Positions 13,612 to 16,363 of a DNA stretch of 16,363 nucleotides are shown here, piece by piece. This DNA comes from an uncultured Helicobacteraceae bacterium (GTDB lineage: Bacteria > Campylobacterota > Campylobacteria > Campylobacterales > Sulfurimonadaceae). Position 1 is the first letter of the stretch. Every line of letters starts with the position of its first letter. A model generated the notes under the pieces. The model did no database searches. It was not told the origin of the DNA and worked only from the letters and a program-made list of their open reading frames with translations. Location: positions 1 through 16,363 of the forward strand of contig CAIUZU010000009.1 in the NCBI GenBank assembly GCA_903903705.1, given 5' to 3'. Position numbers and translations under genes: made by a program.

Positions 13612-14274
13612 ATGTACAATTTTATAATTCTCTCTTTTTTGATACCTCTCTCTCTTTTTGCACTAAAAATCGAGCAGACTCCCATTGAGTTTGGCGAAGT
13701 TAGAATTGAATTGACAAAAAAATATATCAAAGAGCACTACAATCTGGATGTTGAAGATATAAAAATAGTTCCCAAAATCATTGTAGTTCATCATACGGCG
13801 ATAGACGATTTTGCAGAATCGCTATCAAGATTTACTTCACAAACGCTTCCAAGCGACAGACCTGAAATCGCAAACGGCGGAGCAGTAAATGTCTCGGCTC
13901 ACTTTATCGTAGATCGTGACGGAACAGTGCATCAGCTGATGCCGCTTGATTTTATGGCAAGACATGTGATAGGACTAAATTACAGCTCCATAGGGATTGA
14001 GAATGTCGGCGGGCAAAACTCTAATGACAATCTCACACCGCAACAGTTACGGGCGAATATTGAGTTGGTACAAGAGCTTAAAAAAATGTTTCCGACTATT
14101 GAGTACCTGATAGGGCACTATGAGTACAGATGTTTTGAAAAGAGTGATTTGTGGCTTGAGGTCGATAAAAAGTATAGAACATTTAAAGACGACCCATCGG
14201 TTAGATTTATGAATGAACTAAGATCTCATGTGAGCGGTTTTAAGGGTGCAGAGTGTACCCAAGAGCATAAATGA
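13612..14274 (+). CDS. Secreted N-acetylmuramoyl-L-alanine amidase (Amidase_2)
   Basis: This zinc amidase is predicted to cut the bond between MurNAc and L-Ala of peptidoglycan or its fragments. The 220-residue protein begins with a signal peptide (1-17, MYNFIILSFLIPLSLFA), so it acts outside the cytoplasm, unlike cytosolic AmpD. The Amidase_2/PGRP fold is shown by IVVHHTA with zinc ligand H60, AHFIVDRDGTVHQLM, ARHV with H118, SIGIENVG, and IGHYEYR with H169. D193 or D194 in KDDP stands where AmpD has its zinc Asp. About 20 extra residues separate GHYEYR from KDDP, compared with AmpD. The ATG follows AAAAGG by five bases. The gene overlaps the DUF819 gene by ATGA. Confidence 0.92.
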   Translation: MYNFIILSFLIPLSLFALKIEQTPIEFGEVRIELTKKYIKEHYNLDVEDIKIVPKIIVVHHTAIDDFAESLSRFTSQTLPSDRPEIANGGAVNVSAHFIVDRDGTVHQLMPLDFMARHVIGLNYSSIGIENVGGQNSNDNLTPQQLRANIELVQELKKMFPTIEYLIGHYEYRCFEKSDLWLEVDKKYRTFKDDPSVRFMNELRSHVSGFKGAECTQEHK

Positions 14275-15404
14275 TTAGTTCACCGCTCATATATCTTTTG
14301 ACGCTTGCTCTTTTGGTAGCAGTTATTAGTTTAGTAGAGCAAAAGGGAAGGTTGAAATTTTTCAAATACATCCCTGCAGTTGTGTTAATTTATATTTTTA
14401 GTATGGTTTTTGCCTCGTTGGGTTTATTTGAACAAAACGAAGCTATCGATACAGTTTATGAAAATACAAAAAAATATCTACTGCCTGCTATGCTTTTTTT
14501 GATGCTGTTACAGGTTGATATCAGAGATTTTTTCAAGCTTGGAAAATCTCTGCTTATAGCGTATACTCTGGCTGTTTTCTCCATTGTTTTTGGTTTCATA
14601 GCAGTTTCTTGGGTATTTAGTTTTGATGCCGATATGGCAGGTGCATTTGGCGCATTATCAGGAAGCTGGAGCGGCGGCATGGCAAATATGGTGGCGGTCG
14701 GCACAGCACTTGGTGTTTCACAAGAGGCATTTGGATATGCACTTATAGTCGATAGCGTAAACTACACGATTTGGATAATGTTCTTGCTTTTTTTAACCCC
14801 GTTTGCACACTATTTTAACAGTTTTACCGATTCACATGAGCAGATGCAAAAGCTTGCTAATATAAGATATATATCCGAAGTCGGGTCAAAAAGATATCTC
14901 TTTTTACTGCTTCTCTCTCTCCTTGTAGCTTTTAGTGTCAATTTTGCGGCATATAGCGGATTTGAGATATTTAACTATACAACTACAACCGTAATCCTCG
15001 CAACCGCACTCGGTATTTTAGGCTCATTTACAAAGTTAAAAACCATGAACGGTGCCAGTTCAACAGGCTCGGCAATGCTCTATATGCTTATAGCGCTTAT
15101 CGGTTCAAAGGCATTGTTTGAGAACTTTAGCGGAGTAGGAGTTTATGTCTTTGCCGGATTTTGCATCTTAGTTATCCATGCACTTATAATGGTGATAGGT
15201 GCTAAGGTATTTAAACTTGATCTCTTTAGCATAGCCGTTGCTTCGCTGGCAAATATAGGCGGAGTGGCATCCGCATCAATTTTGGCGGCGACTTACAACA
15301 AATCACTTGTAGGCGTAGGTGTTTTGATGGCAGTGATGGGCTTTATAATAGGCACTTTTGTAGGCTTGGCTGTAGGAAATATTTTGATTTGGATGGCTAA
15401 TTAA
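14271..15404 (+). CDS. DUF819 family membrane protein (YjcL-like), putative transporter
   Basis: This polytopic membrane protein of 377 residues has about ten hydrophobic segments and belongs to the DUF819 family, whose biochemical role is not established to my knowledge. The hallmark GALSGSWSGGMANMVAVG begins at residue 127; a related pattern recurs near the C-terminus as SLANIGGVASASILAATY, consistent with an inverted-repeat transporter fold. The ATG lies inside the last codons of the secreted amidase gene (ATGA overlap), so the two are translationally coupled. From this I infer, without proof, that it might move a product of that amidase, such as a peptide or amino sugar fragment. There is no terminator-like hairpin after it. 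Confidence 0.85.
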   Translation: MISSPLIYLLTLALLVAVISLVEQKGRLKFFKYIPAVVLIYIFSMVFASLGLFEQNEAIDTVYENTKKYLLPAMLFLMLLQVDIRDFFKLGKSLLIAYTLAVFSIVFGFIAVSWVFSFDADMAGAFGALSGSWSGGMANMVAVGTALGVSQEAFGYALIVDSVNYTIWIMFLLFLTPFAHYFNSFTDSHEQMQKLANIRYISEVGSKRYLFLLLLSLLVAFSVNFAAYSGFEIFNYTTTTVILATALGILGSFTKLKTMNGASSTGSAMLYMLIALIGSKALFENFSGVGVYVFAGFCILVIHALIMVIGAKVFKLDLFSIAVASLANIGGVASASILAATYNKSLVGVGVLMAVMGFIIGTFVGLAVGNILIWMAN

Positions 15405-15454
15405 GATAATAAAATCGGCAAACAATTAAAAGATTAACCTAAGCTACAGTAGAG

Positions 15455-15476
15455 TAAAATATTGCGGAAAATATTG
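15455..15476 (+). promoter_or_regulatory. Promoter with operator-like direct repeat before the toxin-antitoxin genes
   Basis: TAAAAT (15455-15460) is a candidate -10 box. AAAATATTG occurs at 15456-15464 and again at 15468-15476, 12 bases apart, or about one helical turn. Each copy contains the palindrome AATATT. Such paired sites over the -10 and start region fit autorepression by a Phd/YefM-type antitoxin dimer. The ribosome site GAGGAG (15476-15481) follows, six bases before the GTG. Confidence 0.5.
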
Positions 15477-15487
15477 AGGAGTATATC

Positions 15488-15775
15488 GTGGTAACATATG
15501 CGACAAATGAACTTATACCGTCATCCGATTTTGCCAAAAAATTTGGTGCATATCTTGGGCAGATTAGAGAGCATACTGTAGAAAAACTGGCAATTTTAAA
15601 AAACAACAAAGTCGAAGCGGTACTTGTTTCTAAAGATGAGTATGAAAAAATGGCAGAAGCTTTGAAGTTAGTAGAAGCAAATGAGATGATAAAATCGATT
15701 CAAGCAGGACTCGAAGATGTAAAATCAGGCAGAGTCCAACCCATAGAAAAACTTTGGAGTGAGCTTGATAATTGA
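15488..15775 (+). CDS. Type II antitoxin, Phd/YefM family
   Basis: This 95-residue protein is predicted to neutralise the toxin encoded just downstream and to repress the operon by binding DNA as a dimer. The N-terminal half has the Phd/YefM pattern: SSDFAKKFGAYLGQI, then EKLAILKNNKVEAVLVSKDEYEKM (about 32-55), the strand pair and helix that form the DNA-binding dimer. The C-terminal part (about 65-95), EANEMIKSIQAGLEDVKSGR and onward, should wrap the toxin. The GTG start has a strong GAGGAG site six bases upstream. The 3' end overlaps the toxin gene by about 11-17 bases, a typical arrangement for coupled production with antitoxin first. Confidence 0.9.
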   Translation: MVTYATNELIPSSDFAKKFGAYLGQIREHTVEKLAILKNNKVEAVLVSKDEYEKMAEALKLVEANEMIKSIQAGLEDVKSGRVQPIEKLWSELDN

Positions 15776-16085
15776 GTATAGCGACAACTTTTTAAAAGAG
15801 TCAAAGCCATTATCAAAAAAATTTAAACTTTTAAAATCAGATTTGAAAGAGGCTATTGATGAGATAGAGTATTCAAAAGATTTTGGAGTTCATCTGGGAT
15901 TTAATCTTTTTAAAAAAAGAGTCAAAAATTCATCCATCTCGACAGGTAAGAGCGGTGGTTTTAGAATCATAATCTATCAACAACTTGAAAACAAAATCAT
16001 CTTAATATCTATCTTTTCCAAAACTGATAAGGAAAATTTGAGTGATTATGAACTCTCTTTGGCGTTAAAGAAATTTTTGGAATAA
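15765..16085 (+). CDS. Type II toxin, RelE/ParE superfamily
   Basis: This small basic protein of about 106 residues is predicted to be the toxin of the pair, either a ribosome-dependent mRNA endonuclease (RelE/HigB-like) or a gyrase poison (ParE-like). The pattern fits the fold: an N-terminal helix rich in Lys (FLKESKPLSKKFKLLKSDL), then a beta-sheet with KSGGFRIIIYQQLENKIILISIFSKTDKENL, where the GGFRIIIY and SIFSKTDKEN segments are typical of RelE/HigB-type toxins. The activity cannot be fixed from sequence. I favour the TTG start at 15765 because GGAG (15756-15759) is five bases upstream. The in-frame GTG at 15759 would overlap that site and add two residues. It appears intact, so the locus is probably functional. 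Confidence 0.85.
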   Translation: MIIEYSDNFLKESKPLSKKFKLLKSDLKEAIDEIEYSKDFGVHLGFNLFKKRVKNSSISTGKSGGFRIIIYQQLENKIILISIFSKTDKENLSDYELSLALKKFLE

Positions 16086-16186
16086 TAGGGTAAAAAGTGA
16101 AATTCTAACCCGCTTATTAAAAATGAAATGGACGGAAGAAAGGTTGTGAATTTTCTAAGCATGTATAATCTTAATTTAAAAACTAA

Positions 16187-16209
16187 TATAATTCAGTTAA
16201 ATTGAATTA
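16187..16209 (+). promoter_or_regulatory. Promoter with operator-like inverted repeat upstream of the helicase
   Basis: TATAAT (16187-16192) overlaps a perfect 7-bp inverted repeat, TAATTCA (16189-16195) and TGAATTA (16203-16209), with a seven-base spacer. The palindrome would cover the -10 box and start point, as expected for a repressor site. Another TATAAT lies at 16164-16169. Between the toxin stop and this site (16086-16160) I see no gene and no convincing terminator. Confidence 0.45.
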
Positions 16210-16249
16210 AAAGTACTAAAAGTTATTTTTAAGAATGGATTGTATAGCT

Positions 16250-16363
16250 ATGCCAAAAATTGATTTAAGAGATTATCAGCAAGATATCATAAACCAAACT
16301 ATCAATAGTGATAAATCCACATTGATACAAGTTCCAACAGGCGGCGGTAAAACTATTATCGCA
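16250..16363 (+). CDS. DEAD/DEAH-box helicase-like protein, 3' end missing
   Basis: Only the first 38 codons are in the window. LRDYQQDII is the Q-motif-like opening of superfamily 2 helicases, and the Walker A motif VPTGGGKT follows. This is the pattern of DEAD/DEAH and type III restriction/UvrB-type ATPases with an N-terminal DYQ...PTGxGKT block. An in-frame ATG at 16235 would add five residues; neither start has a strong ribosome site (GGA at 16237-16239 lies ten bases before 16250). What it acts on, and whether it is part of a repair, restriction or defence locus, cannot be decided from this fragment. A toxin-antitoxin pair lies just upstream. Confidence 0.75.
   Translation, partial: MPKIDLRDYQQDIINQTINSDKSTLIQVPTGGGKTIIA

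Noticed and set aside
16086..16160. Terminator after the toxin gene (GGGT...ACCC pairing around 16088-16111)
   Set aside because: Only four pairs with a 16-base loop and no T-tract; too weak to call.

Overview
The window is AT-rich chromosomal DNA with the gene content and order of a Campylobacterota (epsilonproteobacterial) genome. A Sulfurimonas-like sulfur/hydrogen oxidiser is my best guess, from protein character and synteny rather than from any search. The main evidence is the core order rpsB - tsf - solo ABC ATPase - fliR - very acidic protein - gmk - tatA - argS. From memory this matches the Campylobacter jejuni block Cj1182c to Cj1175c, except that two genes (an NDH-2-like dehydrogenase and a lytic transglycosylase) lie between tsf and the ABC ATPase here.

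Layout, left to right. Positions 1-417 are the end of a Bcp-type peroxiredoxin. A 178-base leader precedes rpsB and tsf, which are closed by a hairpin on the tsf stop codon. Next come an NAD(P)H dehydrogenase (about 2560-3756) and a secreted VirB1-like lytic transglycosylase (3848-4453), each with its own 5' region. A 10-bp inverted repeat and a TATAAT almost touching the ATG introduce the ABC ATPase, followed by fliR, the acidic protein with a degenerate receiver domain, and gmk. tatA has its own promoter and is followed at once by argS in the same frame. A convergent L,D-transpeptidase-like gene shares a TTAA with the end of argS. A GNAT acetyltransferase and an NhaC-family antiporter overlap and run into a convergent DnaQ/ExoX-like exonuclease. 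That gene diverges from a secreted amidase, which overlaps a DUF819 membrane protein by ATGA. The right end holds a Phd/YefM - RelE/ParE toxin-antitoxin pair and the first codons of a DEAD/DEAH-type helicase.

Themes: translation (rpsB, tsf, argS), nucleotide metabolism (gmk), protein export (fliR, tatA), and three cell-wall enzymes (lytic transglycosylase, L,D-transpeptidase, amidase) that are not in one operon. I see no mobile element, CRISPR array, tRNA or rRNA. No stretch over 300 bases lacks a gene. I found no clearly new multi-gene defence or biosynthetic system. The least understood items are the acidic pseudo-receiver protein with the solo ATPase beside fliR, the apparently leaderless ATPase gene, the amidase-DUF819 pair, and several operator-like repeats over promoters.
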